Positions 17,725 to 26,332 of a DNA stretch of 64,000 nt are shown here, piece after piece. A program made the position numbers and the translations under genes. Position 1 is the stretch's first letter, and each line of letters starts with the position of its first letter. This stretch comes from Bog-159 sp049511415 (lineage in GTDB: Bacteria > Acidobacteriota > Terriglobia > Bryobacterales > Bryobacteraceae): the NCBI GenBank assembly GCA_049511415.1, contig JBEKYC010000027.1, forward strand, positions 46,607 to 110,606, in the 5' to 3' direction. Below the pieces are notes generated by a model that saw only the letters and a list, made by a program, of their open reading frames with translations, was not told the origin of the DNA and did not search any database.

Positions 17725-18534
17725 ATGAATAATGGATACCAGATCGTGGTGTGCGCGGGCGTTGTTCCCGACCCATTGCAAACGCTGGAACCTGTCAGCG
17801 GCCCGTCGGGACCGGGGCTGAAGAACGAGTCCATGCTGCCGGCCATTCTCGACCCATGGGCGGCGCACGCGCTCTATGAGGCGGCACGACTGGCGACGCA
17901 GGCGGCGGGCAGCAAAGTGTGGCTGGTCAGCCTGGGACCGAAGGCCAAGCTGCAGCAGGTGATGATGACGGTGGCGCAGAAGGTGGCTTTCGAGTTCGTG
18001 CCGTTGGATGGCCCAGCCGGGGGATTCAGCGAGTCGTATCAGGTGGCCGCCCGATTGGCCGAGGCGGTGCGTTCGATCGCAGGCCTGGATCTGGCGCGGC
18101 TGCTGTTGTTCGGCGGCTGGGAGTCCGCATCGCGCGGCGCAGGCGCCACTTTGCAGATGGTGGGCGAACAACTCGGCATCGTGGATCAGTTCCAGGGCGT
18201 GGATGATCTGCGGGTGCGCGATGGCTCGCTGGAGATTCTGGAGCGGGTGGAAGGGGGGCGGCACCAGGTATCAGTCTGCATGGGTCCGCCGGCGGTGCTT
18301 GGATGGGCCACGGGGAATCTCGGAGAACCGCGCAACAATCCGCAGATCGGGATGGCCAATCTGCGCGGCATCATGCCGGCGCTGCAAAAGGCGCAGCCGT
18401 TTCGTCCGGCGGCCGGCGACGCTCGATTCCTGCGCGCTGCCGCGCCGCGGCAACAGCGCGAGACGCGCATTGTGAAGGACATGCCGCCGGCGGATATCGC
18501 GCGCGAAATCGCGGCCTGGATGGGGAGAGACTGA
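17725..18534 (+). CDS. etfB: Electron transfer flavoprotein beta subunit, divergent
   Basis: A 269-residue ETF beta subunit, which forms the AMP/flavin-binding half of the electron-transfer flavoprotein heterodimer. Family features: an N-terminal VVCAGVVPDPLQ (usual VCVKQVPDP), LDPWAAHALYEAARL (usual DEWALEEALRL), DLARLLLFGGW (usual DLILCGxQ), and the C-terminal VLGWATGNLGEPRNNPQIG leading to a GIMPALQKAQPF segment (usual lNEPRYPxLPGIMKAKKKP). The N-terminal insert with SGPSGPGLKN and the altered motifs make it divergent from canonical EtfB. The stop is one base from etfA. No shadow shift or damage is seen. Confidence 0.85.
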   Translation: MNNGYQIVVCAGVVPDPLQTLEPVSGPSGPGLKNESMLPAILDPWAAHALYEAARLATQAAGSKVWLVSLGPKAKLQQVMMTVAQKVAFEFVPLDGPAGGFSESYQVAARLAEAVRSIAGLDLARLLLFGGWESASRGAGATLQMVGEQLGIVDQFQGVDDLRVRDGSLEILERVEGGRHQVSVCMGPPAVLGWATGNLGEPRNNPQIGMANLRGIMPALQKAQPFRPAAGDARFLRAAAPRQQRETRIVKDMPPADIAREIAAWMGRD

Positions 18535-18535
18535 C

Positions 18536-19591
18536 ATGGAAACCATACTGTTTCTAGCGCACACGGAAGAAGACGGGAGTCTTTCCAAATCCGCCCAAGA
18601 GACCTTGTCGGCCGCGGTGGCGCTGCGGCGTGAATTGACGGATGCGAGCCTCGCTGTGGGGCTGGTGAGCGCGGAGGATGCGCAAGCCGCGGCGGACTCG
18701 ATCGCCGCATGCAGCGCGGAGCGGTTCCTGGCGGTGACGGGCAGCGATTTCGCCACGGCCCGTTATGCCACCGATGCGGCGGCGGCCGAGTCACTGGTGC
18801 ACGCTTCCGGAGCGACCCTGGTGCTGGCACCGCACACGTCGCGGTGGGCGCGCTGCCTGGCGGGCGTGGCGCAGCGGCTGCAGGGACGCGTGGATACGCA
18901 CGTGACAGCCGCAGGCGTGGAATCGGGCGCCGCGTCGATCACACGCTGGTATTACCGGCAACGGATCGAGGGCGTCGTGGCGCGTGACGCGCGGCCGTGG
19001 TTCATCCTGATCGAACCGGGATCGGGGGCGGCCTGGCAAGGCAACGGCGGACATACCGACCTGGGGCGCATCGCGGTGAGTGTGGACGATCGACTGCGCC
19101 GGACCACGTTCGCCGGCTGGCGCGCGCCCCGCAGCGATCAGCAGACCATACGTCCCGATGCGGAACTGCTGCTGGTGGCCGGCGCCGGTTGGACCAAAAA
19201 GCAGGCCGACGGGCAGACGCACGCCGCGGATGCCCAACGGCTGATCCTGGGTTTTCTGGAAGCTGCGCAGGCGTCGCTGGGCGGGAGTAAGTCGCTGGTG
19301 GATTTGAGCGGCGAGGGGCAGGCGGTCCTGCCTTTCATGACGCATCTCAACCAGGTGGGTCAGACCGGCTCCACGCCACGGCATCCGAAGGGATTGGCGA
19401 CCTGCTGCCATGGCGAGGAGCCGCACGTGGTGGGCTGGCGTTTCATCAACGAACGGCGGGCCATCAATCTGGATCCCAACTGCGGTTGGGCGCGCGGGAA
19501 AGCCGATGTTCTGTACGTGGCGGACGCTTTCGCCGTAATGGGGCAACTGAACGCGCTGCTGGCCGAAGAAAAGAAATTGGCGATGGCCTGA
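18536..19591 (+). CDS. etfA: Electron transfer flavoprotein alpha subunit, divergent
   Basis: A 351-residue ETF alpha subunit immediately after etfB. The N-terminal half (METILFLAHTEEDGSLS..., GATLVLAPHTSRWARCLAGVAQRLQG at about 93-117) matches domain I. The C-terminal FAD domain keeps LLLVAGAGW, GGSKSLVD and HLNQVGQTG (the QVGQTG flavin motif). The canonical YIACGISGAIQH is replaced by a Cys/His-containing segment LATCCHGEEPHVVGW, and the INKDPxAPIF region reads AINLDPNCGWARGKADVLYVAD. So FAD binding looks retained but reshaped. No dehydrogenase or FixC-like quinone oxidoreductase neighbours it, so the redox partner is unknown. Confidence 0.85.
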   Translation: METILFLAHTEEDGSLSKSAQETLSAAVALRRELTDASLAVGLVSAEDAQAAADSIAACSAERFLAVTGSDFATARYATDAAAAESLVHASGATLVLAPHTSRWARCLAGVAQRLQGRVDTHVTAAGVESGAASITRWYYRQRIEGVVARDARPWFILIEPGSGAAWQGNGGHTDLGRIAVSVDDRLRRTTFAGWRAPRSDQQTIRPDAELLLVAGAGWTKKQADGQTHAADAQRLILGFLEAAQASLGGSKSLVDLSGEGQAVLPFMTHLNQVGQTGSTPRHPKGLATCCHGEEPHVVGWRFINERRAINLDPNCGWARGKADVLYVADAFAVMGQLNALLAEEKKLAMA

Positions 19592-19870
19592 TCCTGTTTA
19601 CCCACAGCCTGCGCACGGCAACTTCGAATTGTTGCGATTTTGTCTGCGTATGAGACGTTACATATAGTTAACGGGCACCAAAATAAAAAATAAGTTGTTT
19701 ATTTACAATTATTTAGATACTGGTGGAGCGATTGCTGTATGGCGGTGCACTCTGTTACGAAGTCTTTACGAACGTTGAACTTGGCTCTGGGTAGGCTTTC
19801 GTTTCCACAGGTTTTTCCACAGAGGCGTTGAAAAAGTAACACCATCGTGAAGGTGGGGTACTCGTGGGAC
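19592..19870. other. Non-coding gap with AT-rich island and DnaA-box-like sites
   Basis: No credible gene. Bases 19681-19718 are 34/38 A+T by count, in sharp contrast to the GC-rich surroundings. Three same-strand nonamers resemble the DnaA box TTATCCACA: TTACCCACA (19598-19606, one mismatch), GTTTCCACA (19801-19809, two mismatches) and TTTTCCACA (19813-19821, one mismatch). The layout of an AT-rich stretch between boxes is origin-like, but dnaA, dnaN and other usual origin neighbours are absent. It could instead be a regulatory leader for a convergent or antisense RNA. Confidence 0.4.
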
Positions 19871-22303
19871 TTATTCATATCGCAGAGCTACGGTAGGGTC
19901 GACGCGGGCGGCGCGCCGGGCAGGCAGATAGCAGGCAGCCAACGCGACGGCGGCGAGTATAGCGGGCACCAAGGCAAAAGTGGCGGTGTCCGCGGGGCGC
20001 ACGCCGAACAGCAGATTGCCCATCAAGCGGGTGAGCGCCAACGCTCCGGCCAAGCCGATGACGATACCGGCGAACACGAGCACAAAGCCCTCGCGCCCGA
20101 CCATGCGCAGCACGTCGGAACCGCGGGCGCCCAGCGCCATACGAATACCGATCTCCTGGGTCCGGCGGCTGACCGAATACGCCAGCACGCCGTAGATTCC
20201 GACTGCCGCCAACGCCAGCGCCACACCCGCAAAGACGGCCAGCAACAGCATGTTGAACCGGCGCTGCGAAACCGTGTCATCCACCAGATGATCCATGGCC
20301 AGGACGTCATTTACCGGTTGATCCTTGTCGAGGGCCCAGACTTGCGCCGTGACGGCGGAAGCCAGGCGCATAGGTTCGCCCACGGTCCGCACCACTAACG
20401 CGAAGCTTGGAAACTGCCAGCGCGTGGGAAAGAACATCTCCGCACGCGGAGGACTGTCGAGCCCGAGTTGGCGGGTATCACCGGCGACTCCCACGATCAC
20501 CCGCCGCCATGCCGCCGGGCCGCTGTCTTTCGTCGAATGCAGGACTTGGCCGAGCGGGTTCTGGCCGGGAAAGAGCTTGTGCGCCAGAGTTTCGTTAAGA
20601 ATCACTTCGGCGGAGCTTTGCTGATCCGCCTCGGCGCGGGTAAAGCCGCGGCCGGCCAGGATGGGAGTGCCCATGGTGGGGAGATAATCCTCGCTGGCCG
20701 AACGAACGTCGGCCACCAGTTCGTGGCCCGGCGCGGGAACCGGCCGCCCTTCCACGCGGAAGGTCGCCATCTGGATGCGCTGCATGGGCAGGTCGTTGAC
20801 CACCGCGGCCGAGCGCACTCCGGGAAGGCGCACGGTTCTCTCCAGCAGATCGTTGACGAGGGCATAGCCCTGTTCGGGCTTCGTGTAATGGTCGGGCCGC
20901 AGGTTGACCATCATAGTCAACAGGTGATCGCTGTGGAATCCGGGCGTCAGCCGCATGACGGATTCGAGGCTGCGCACCAGGAGTCCGGCGCCGGCCAGCA
21001 AGACCAGCGACAGGGCCACCTCGGCCACCACCAGCGCGCGGCGAATGCGCGCCGAGAGACCGCCATCGCCCCACCGGCCTCCGCGGCGCAGCGCTTCATT
21101 GGGATCCTGGCGCGCGGCCAGAATAGCGGGGGCAATGCCGAATAGGAGCCCCGTAAAGATGGTAATCGCCAGCGTGAACGCCAGCACGCCGCCATTGAGT
21201 CGCACTTCCTCGATGCGGTTCAGATCGCCGGGCGCGAGGGCGATCATGCCGGCGATGCCCCAGTAGGCCAGCAAAATTCCGGCCGTGCCGCCCAGCGCGC
21301 TGAGCAGCAAGCTCTCGCCGAGCACCTGGCGGATCACGCGCCAGCGGCCGGCGCCCAACGCTCCGCGCACGGCCATCTCCTTCTCGCGGGATGCGGCGCG
21401 GGAAAGCTGCAGGTTGATGACATTGGCGCAAGCGATGAGGAGCACGAAGACCACGGCGCATTCCAGGACCAACAGGGTACGCCGCATATCCGTGCCCATA
21501 TCTTCCACCGCCAGGGGGAATACGCTGGTCCTCCAGGTACGGTCCAATTGCGGATACTTCTCTTCCAGGCGCTTGCCGATCACGGCCATGTCCGCGCGGG
21601 CTGCCTGCAGCGAAACACCGGGTTTCAAGCGCCCGATTACATATAGCCGGCGCTGCTCAATCTGGGCCTGGTTGCGGCCTGGGTCGATATCGGCCGGGAT
21701 CCAGACTTCCGGCTTGAACGATTCCTTGCCGGCGCGGAAAGTTGGCAGGCGGAAATCGCGCGGCAGCACGCCGATGACGGTGTGGGCCGCGCCGTTGATG
21801 ATGATGCTTTGCCCCAGAATGCCCGGGCTGCCGCCGTAGCGCCGGCGATAGATGCCATTGCTGAGGACGACTACGCGATTCCTGCCCGGTTCGTGTTCTG
21901 GCGGAGCGAAGGTGCGGCCCAGAACGCCGCGCACGCCCACCAGGTCGAAGTATCCAGGCGAAACCGGCGCCGCCAGGATCTGTTCCGGTTTCGCGCCGCC
22001 GGTGAGATTGACGCTGGAATAACGGAAGAAGGCGATATCTTCGAAGACGCGGTTCTGCTCGCGCCACTCGAGGAAGTTTTCGAGGCAGGTCTGGACGCGC
22101 TCGGCGACCAGGCTATCGAGCGCCGGATTGGCTTCCCAAACCATCACCAGGCGCTGCGGGTCGCGGAAGGGCAGCCCGCGCAGCAACATGGCATGGAGCA
22201 CGGAGAAGACCGCCGTGTTGGCGCCGATGCCTAGGGCCAGCGTGATGGCTGCCGCGAGGGTGAAGCCGGGATTTTTGCGCAGGACTCGGAGAGCGTGCCG
22301 CAT
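19871..22303 (-). CDS. ABC transporter permease, MacB/FtsX type (acidobacterial ADOP)
   Basis: An 810-residue duplicated permease like the one at 15235-17637. It has an N-terminal helix after MRHALRVLRKNPGFTLAAA, a MacB periplasmic domain (about 40-270), FtsX helices (about 275-400), a second helix/periplasmic unit (about 425-680, with LLAGAGLLVRSLESV), and a C-terminal FtsX triplet with EIGIRMALGARGSDVLRMVG. No ATPase is adjacent. Translation is taken from ATG 22303; an in-frame start at 22357 would overlap the end of the upstream amidohydrolase gene. The 20-bp spacing suggests it is co-transcribed with that amidohydrolase. Confidence 0.92.
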   Translation of the reverse strand: MRHALRVLRKNPGFTLAAAITLALGIGANTAVFSVLHAMLLRGLPFRDPQRLVMVWEANPALDSLVAERVQTCLENFLEWREQNRVFEDIAFFRYSSVNLTGGAKPEQILAAPVSPGYFDLVGVRGVLGRTFAPPEHEPGRNRVVVLSNGIYRRRYGGSPGILGQSIIINGAAHTVIGVLPRDFRLPTFRAGKESFKPEVWIPADIDPGRNQAQIEQRRLYVIGRLKPGVSLQAARADMAVIGKRLEEKYPQLDRTWRTSVFPLAVEDMGTDMRRTLLVLECAVVFVLLIACANVINLQLSRAASREKEMAVRGALGAGRWRVIRQVLGESLLLSALGGTAGILLAYWGIAGMIALAPGDLNRIEEVRLNGGVLAFTLAITIFTGLLFGIAPAILAARQDPNEALRRGGRWGDGGLSARIRRALVVAEVALSLVLLAGAGLLVRSLESVMRLTPGFHSDHLLTMMVNLRPDHYTKPEQGYALVNDLLERTVRLPGVRSAAVVNDLPMQRIQMATFRVEGRPVPAPGHELVADVRSASEDYLPTMGTPILAGRGFTRAEADQQSSAEVILNETLAHKLFPGQNPLGQVLHSTKDSGPAAWRRVIVGVAGDTRQLGLDSPPRAEMFFPTRWQFPSFALVVRTVGEPMRLASAVTAQVWALDKDQPVNDVLAMDHLVDDTVSQRRFNMLLLAVFAGVALALAAVGIYGVLAYSVSRRTQEIGIRMALGARGSDVLRMVGREGFVLVFAGIVIGLAGALALTRLMGNLLFGVRPADTATFALVPAILAAVALAACYLPARRAARVDPTVALRYE

Positions 22304-22322
22304 AAAACGAGTATAGGCCCAC

Positions 22323-23729
22323 CTATCGGCGTAGCGGCAGACCGGGGGCGATGCCATCGATCAACGCGCCGTTTTTCACAGCCAGCGTGCCGTTGACCAG
22401 CACGTAGGGGATGCCGTCGGAATACTGCGCGGGATTCTCGAAGGTAGCGCGGTCGGTGACGCGGGCCGGATCGAAGACCGTGATATCGGCGTCGGCCCCC
22501 ACCGCGAGGCGGCCCTTGGTACGGATGCCCAGGCGATCGGCGGGCATGACGGTCATCTTGCGCAGCGCATCCATCAAGGTGAGGGCGTGCTGTTCGCGGA
22601 CGTAGCGGCCGAGCACGCGGGCGTACGTGCCGGCGGCACGGGGATGACCTTTACCATTTTCCAGAATACCGTCGCTGGCGATCATGACCATGGGATCGGC
22701 GATGGTGGCGCGTACGATGTCTTCGGGAATGGAATGGATGGCTACCATGCCACCTTGCTGGCGGTAGCGGGCGAACGATTCGGCGGTGAGGCGTTCGCCC
22801 GTGAGGGCCCATTGCAGATCGCCGTAGCCGATGCCGCCTTGTTTGGCCTGCCAGCCTTCGGCGAAGATGGCGGAGCCGAGGTCGGTCATGCCGGCGGTGT
22901 AGGGATACATTTCGGTGGTGACGTCCAGGCCGCGATCGCGGGCGCCGCGGATCATTTTCAGGCAGAGCGGCGTTTCACGCAGGCCCATGCTGGTGATGTG
23001 GACCACGTGCAGGGATGCGCCAGTGGCGGCGGCATCGGCGATGACCTCCTGCAGGGCGTCGATGACGCCGGGCTCCACGGGTCCGCCATTGCGCATGTGC
23101 ACGTAGACGGTGGTTTTGCGTTCGGCAGCCAGGGTGAAGAGGTCGAGGATTTCGGCGCGGGTAGCCAGGGGCACGTAGGCGATGCCGAGGCCAATACCCA
23201 GCGCGCCTTCGTCGAGACCGCGGCGCACACGGTTGTAGATTTCGTCGCGTTCGGCGGGCGTGGCGGCGCGATTGGCGGCGGCGTCGTGCGGCAGCAGTTT
23301 GCCGCTATCATGCATGACGGCCATGCGGGCGGGGATGTGTCCGGACGTTGCGCCAAAGTTGATCAGGGCTTTGCCGTCGCGGGCGGCGTACCAGGGGGCG
23401 ACGGGTGATACGCCGACTTCCAGTTCGAGCGCGGTGGTGACGCCGTCGCGGGCTTTGAAGCGGTAGTTTTCGGGAGTCTGTCCGTGGGAATGCAGGTCGA
23501 TGAAGCCGGGCGCGACGACCAGGCCCGTGGCATCGATGATGGTGCGGGCTTCCAGGGGAGCTTCGGAGATGGCGGCGATTTTTGTGCCACGGATGGCCAC
23601 GTAGCGCACGGCGTCGAGGCCGGTGGCGGGATCCATGACACGGCCGTGTACCAGGACTAGGTCGTAGGGCTGGGCAAGGGCGGATGCGGCTAACAGGATG
23701 GACAGGGCGATGGTGCTTTGCATGATCAT
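22323..23729 (-). CDS. Exported D-aminoacylase-like amidohydrolase
   Basis: A 468-residue metal-dependent hydrolase of the N-acyl-D-amino-acid deacylase/dihydroorotase-like group, with a signal peptide (ILLAASALAQP). Family marks: DLVLVHGRVMDPATGLDAVR at the start of the N-terminal beta-sandwich, the metal-binding GFIDLHSHGQ near residue 78, LHVVHITSMG near 240, IASDGILENGKGHPRAAGTY near 350, and a C-terminal GRLAVGADADITVFDP. It probably cleaves N-acyl or dipeptide-like bonds in the periplasm (inference). It is followed by an ADOP permease 20 bp downstream on the same strand. Confidence 0.88.
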   Translation of the reverse strand: MIMQSTIALSILLAASALAQPYDLVLVHGRVMDPATGLDAVRYVAIRGTKIAAISEAPLEARTIIDATGLVVAPGFIDLHSHGQTPENYRFKARDGVTTALELEVGVSPVAPWYAARDGKALINFGATSGHIPARMAVMHDSGKLLPHDAAANRAATPAERDEIYNRVRRGLDEGALGIGLGIAYVPLATRAEILDLFTLAAERKTTVYVHMRNGGPVEPGVIDALQEVIADAAATGASLHVVHITSMGLRETPLCLKMIRGARDRGLDVTTEMYPYTAGMTDLGSAIFAEGWQAKQGGIGYGDLQWALTGERLTAESFARYRQQGGMVAIHSIPEDIVRATIADPMVMIASDGILENGKGHPRAAGTYARVLGRYVREQHALTLMDALRKMTVMPADRLGIRTKGRLAVGADADITVFDPARVTDRATFENPAQYSDGIPYVLVNGTLAVKNGALIDGIAPGLPLRR

Positions 23730-23778
23730 TACATGGTAGCTGGCGGCTTTGGGGACAGTTCGGGCTCAGTTATTCATT

Positions 23779-23808
23779 GGCCACCGATTAACACAGATAA
23801 ACACGGAT
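23779..23808 (+). repeat. Three 10-bp repeat units of the GGCCACCGAT family
   Basis: GGCCACCGAT, TAACACAGAT and AAACACGGAT stand head to tail, a degenerate 10-bp periodic element. Related units occur at 32031-32060 and 43529-43538. It lies just past the stop (23815) of the orphan gene on the minus strand. Confidence 0.7.
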
Positions 23809-23814
23809 AAAACG

Positions 23815-24489
23815 TTAGGGGTTTTGGGGTGGTTTGGGGGGCTCCGCGGGCTTCGGTTGGGAGATTGGGGTTGGTTCGGGGCTTGGATAGTACTTGACCC
23901 CCTCATTTGGGGGTGGGGCGATACCCTCGTTTGTTTGGGTTCGTTCCGGGACGACCTCTTTTTCGGCTTCTTCCGCGGCTTCCGCTTCGGCTTCGAGACG
24001 GGCTTGGCGGAATTCGTTCAACTGGCGGATGCATTCTTTGTTGGAACGCTCGAGGGCGGCTTCGTAGCGTTGCAGTTTGAGGAGGCTCTGGGTGCGGTGA
24101 CAATCGTCCATGAAAGCGGAACCGCAGTGTTGGCTTTGGGCGTCACGCTGTTCCTGGGAGAATTGGGGATTGATGTGGACGATGATGGCGACGCCTTCGC
24201 GGTGGATCTGGGTGTCGATGGAGCCGGCGCGATGAAGACGCCACTGGTTGTTGGCGATGCGCAGGACGAGGTACTCTTCGGCTTCACCGACCGGGCGGAA
24301 GCGCTGGTAGTGATCGGCGACGAGGGCGGTGTAGGCTGCCGGGTCCTCGTCGAGGAGGAGGTACTTTTCGGCGCATAGGCCGTGGCGGAGGCTGTTGCGG
24401 CTGGAGGCGGCTTTGCCTTGCGGGCTGCGGGGGCCGGTGCTTTTCTTGGCGTTTTCGCGATTGGCATCGATTTTGGATTGTGAGGACAT
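23815..24489 (-). CDS. Orphan protein with conserved STGPxxxxGKAxSSRNxxxHGL N-terminus
   Basis: A 224-residue soluble protein of no assigned function. The N-terminus NRENAKKSTGPRSPQGKA followed by SSRNSLRHGLCA matches a motif seen in many multi-copy hypothetical proteins of Acidobacteria and Planctomycetes (family memory, no function known). A central helical, Arg/Glu-rich part (about 55-165) contains EEYLVLRIANNQWRLHRA. The last ~60 residues are acidic then Pro-rich (PPPNEG, PKPAEPPKPPQNP). No signal peptide. It is flanked at its 3' end by a 10-bp repeat cluster, consistent with residence in a recombination-prone spot. DNA- or RNA-binding is possible from the basic N-terminus, but this is a guess. 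Confidence 0.75.
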   Translation of the reverse strand: MSSQSKIDANRENAKKSTGPRSPQGKAASSRNSLRHGLCAEKYLLLDEDPAAYTALVADHYQRFRPVGEAEEYLVLRIANNQWRLHRAGSIDTQIHREGVAIIVHINPQFSQEQRDAQSQHCGSAFMDDCHRTQSLLKLQRYEAALERSNKECIRQLNEFRQARLEAEAEAAEEAEKEVVPERTQTNEGIAPPPNEGVKYYPSPEPTPISQPKPAEPPKPPQNP

Positions 24490-24642
24490 GTTGGTTCTGC
24501 TCCTTAAAGTTCAGTGGAACCGGCGAGCGGGTTCGGGAGGGGAATTGGAAGCTTGTAAGTAATTGATAGGAATGGGAGAATTTCTGCCGGCTGGGTGGTG
24601 ATCGCGCACGTGGCAACCACCCGTGCTACGTTACGAATACCG

Positions 24643-25980
24643 ATGAAGACCCGGGTACCGGCCGTATTTCTGGCCATCGCAATCCACTGCGCCGCGCGGG
24701 ATGCGCGGGGGCCATATACCGTGGGAACCGAAGTTCAGATCAGCGCCGCGCAGCCCGCGGTTCGACACTACGAGTCCTACGCAGGCGCGGACCCGGCCGA
24801 TGCCAGGCATCTGATCGCGTGCGCCTACGTGGTTCGCGGGGATCAGATCGATAACGTCTTCTACGTATCGACGGACCGCGGCAAGACGTGGACACAGACT
24901 CTGACAGTGCCAACCGCGGTGGATCCTTCCTGCGCCATCGGCAGCCACGGTGTGGCATTCGCCGGCAACATCCACGATCAGCCCTTTCCCGATGGAAAGA
25001 CCGATTCGGTTCTGACCGTTTATCGCTCGGCTAACGGCGGGCGGACCTGGCGGCAATCGTCGATTGGCGCGGAGACGCGCGGAATTGATCGCGCCTACGT
25101 GACGCCGGACTCTTACGTGCATGCATACCGCGCGACGAAGAATCCCGCAGCCGCTGTCTTGTTCTTCCCATCCGAGGACCAAGGCCGCAGTTTCCGTCGC
25201 GTGCTGGTCAGTGAGTCTACCGTGTTTGCGAAGCCGTGGTTCTTTCCGGCCAATGGCGTGGTGGATGGCGAAGGGACGTTCTATGCTCTCGTCGCCGAAT
25301 TGGACGACACGAAGCGTAATATGTCGTACGGCACGGATGCGGCGACCGCGCCGTCGGCCGACGCGGTGCTGAATGTGTACGTGTCGCGGGATGGCGGGAA
25401 AACGCTGGCGCCGACGGGTCGAATTACGGATGTGTGCTACGACTGGCGTGTCCCGCAGCTTTCCATGTCCGCGCTGGCGGTGGACCGCAGCCACGGCCCG
25501 TTTCGCGGAGGCTTATACGCGGTGTGGCCGGACGCGCGCTACGAACATCGGACACAGATTCTGATGTCGTATTCGAGCGACCAGGGACGCACCTGGAGCG
25601 TTCCGCGTGCTGTGAGCGAAGACATTCAGGGCCAAGCCGCCAACCAGCACGCCAACCAGTTCATGCCAATGGTGGCCGTGAATCGCGACGGGGTAGTGGG
25701 GATTTCGTGGTATGACCGGCACGATAACGCGGACAACCTGGGGTATTGGGTGCGGTTTGCCGCTTCTCTGGATGGCGGCGCGACGTGGCTGCCCAGCACG
25801 CGGGTGTCGAGCGCCCCGCATACGGCATCCGACGACACGCGCAAGAACAGCGGCGATACGGCGGGGCTGGTGGCCGATGCGGGCGGGGTATTCCATCCGG
25901 TGTGGATCGACAACCGCACGGGTGTGCCGCAGATGTGGACGGCGAGTGTTACGGTGCGTGGGAAGGCCCGTGGGCGATGA
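24643..25980 (+). CDS. Exported BNR/Asp-box (sialidase-like) propeller protein
   Basis: A 445-residue protein starting MKTRVPAVFLAIAIHCAA (signal peptide); an in-frame upstream start at 24595 lacks signal character. Six Asp-box turns of the S-x-D-x-G-x-T-W type are visible: STDRGKTW, SANGGRTW, SEDQGRSF, SRDGGKTL, SSDQGRTW and SLDGGATW, spaced as in a six-bladed propeller. The FRIP/arginine-triad pattern of true sialidases was not recognised, so glycoside hydrolysis is not assured. Likely a secreted or periplasmic carbohydrate-active or binding protein. Its end is 7 bp from the convergent MazF-like gene. Confidence 0.83.
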   Translation: MKTRVPAVFLAIAIHCAARDARGPYTVGTEVQISAAQPAVRHYESYAGADPADARHLIACAYVVRGDQIDNVFYVSTDRGKTWTQTLTVPTAVDPSCAIGSHGVAFAGNIHDQPFPDGKTDSVLTVYRSANGGRTWRQSSIGAETRGIDRAYVTPDSYVHAYRATKNPAAAVLFFPSEDQGRSFRRVLVSESTVFAKPWFFPANGVVDGEGTFYALVAELDDTKRNMSYGTDAATAPSADAVLNVYVSRDGGKTLAPTGRITDVCYDWRVPQLSMSALAVDRSHGPFRGGLYAVWPDARYEHRTQILMSYSSDQGRTWSVPRAVSEDIQGQAANQHANQFMPMVAVNRDGVVGISWYDRHDNADNLGYWVRFAASLDGGATWLPSTRVSSAPHTASDDTRKNSGDTAGLVADAGGVFHPVWIDNRTGVPQMWTASVTVRGKARGR

Positions 25981-25987
25981 AGGCGCA

Positions 25988-26332
25988 TCAATCCCAGTCT
26001 GCGTATTCGTCAAGGCCCAGCGCGGTCGCAAGAGCGCGGTTCAAGGCCTCGATCCGGGCTGCATCGAGCTGCCCGACGTAACGAGTCAAAAGGCCCTTCG
26101 GCAGGCTCACGAGCTCGTCGCAATGGATGCTCGACTCGGACTTTAAGCCCTGGTCCACGCCGATTCGGACCTGGGTGGCGAGGTCATCGTGACGTGAGTA
26201 TACGGGCGCGCAGATTACCGTGGAGAACCCTGTCTGCATCAAAGCCTGCCGGCTGACAATTACGAATACGCGTTGGCGGCGCGGGTCCATGCGGCCAGGC
26301 TTACGCACCAGGTACAGATCGCCGCGTCTCAC
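25988..26332 (-). CDS. MazF/PemK-type toxin (endoribonuclease)
   Basis: A 114-residue protein opening MRRGDLYLVRKPGRMDPRRQ, close to the MazF N-terminus (MxRGDIxxVxLxPxxGxExx). VFVIVSRQALM and TVICAPVYSR follow, matching the beta-barrel strands that carry the catalytic Arg and Thr/Ser, and then SIHCDELVSLPKGLL. MazF cuts single-stranded mRNA at short sites and is held in check by a cognate antitoxin (family knowledge). The start is GTG at 26332, sharing GTGA with the antitoxin stop. This supports a two-gene module read from the minus strand. Confidence 0.88.
   Translation of the reverse strand: MRRGDLYLVRKPGRMDPRRQRVFVIVSRQALMQTGFSTVICAPVYSRHDDLATQVRIGVDQGLKSESSIHCDELVSLPKGLLTRYVGQLDAARIEALNRALATALGLDEYADWD

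Noticed and set aside
19592..19870. Calling a chromosomal replication origin outright
   Set aside because: The boxes are imperfect, only three are seen, and no usual origin genes are adjacent, so it is listed only as an origin-like gap.
24600..24642. Imperfect hairpin (GCACGTGG ... CCACCCGTGC) before the BNR protein start, considered as a terminator or operator
   Set aside because: The stem needs a two-base bulge and no T-run follows. It resembles generic palindromic intergenic sequence, so it is too weak to call.
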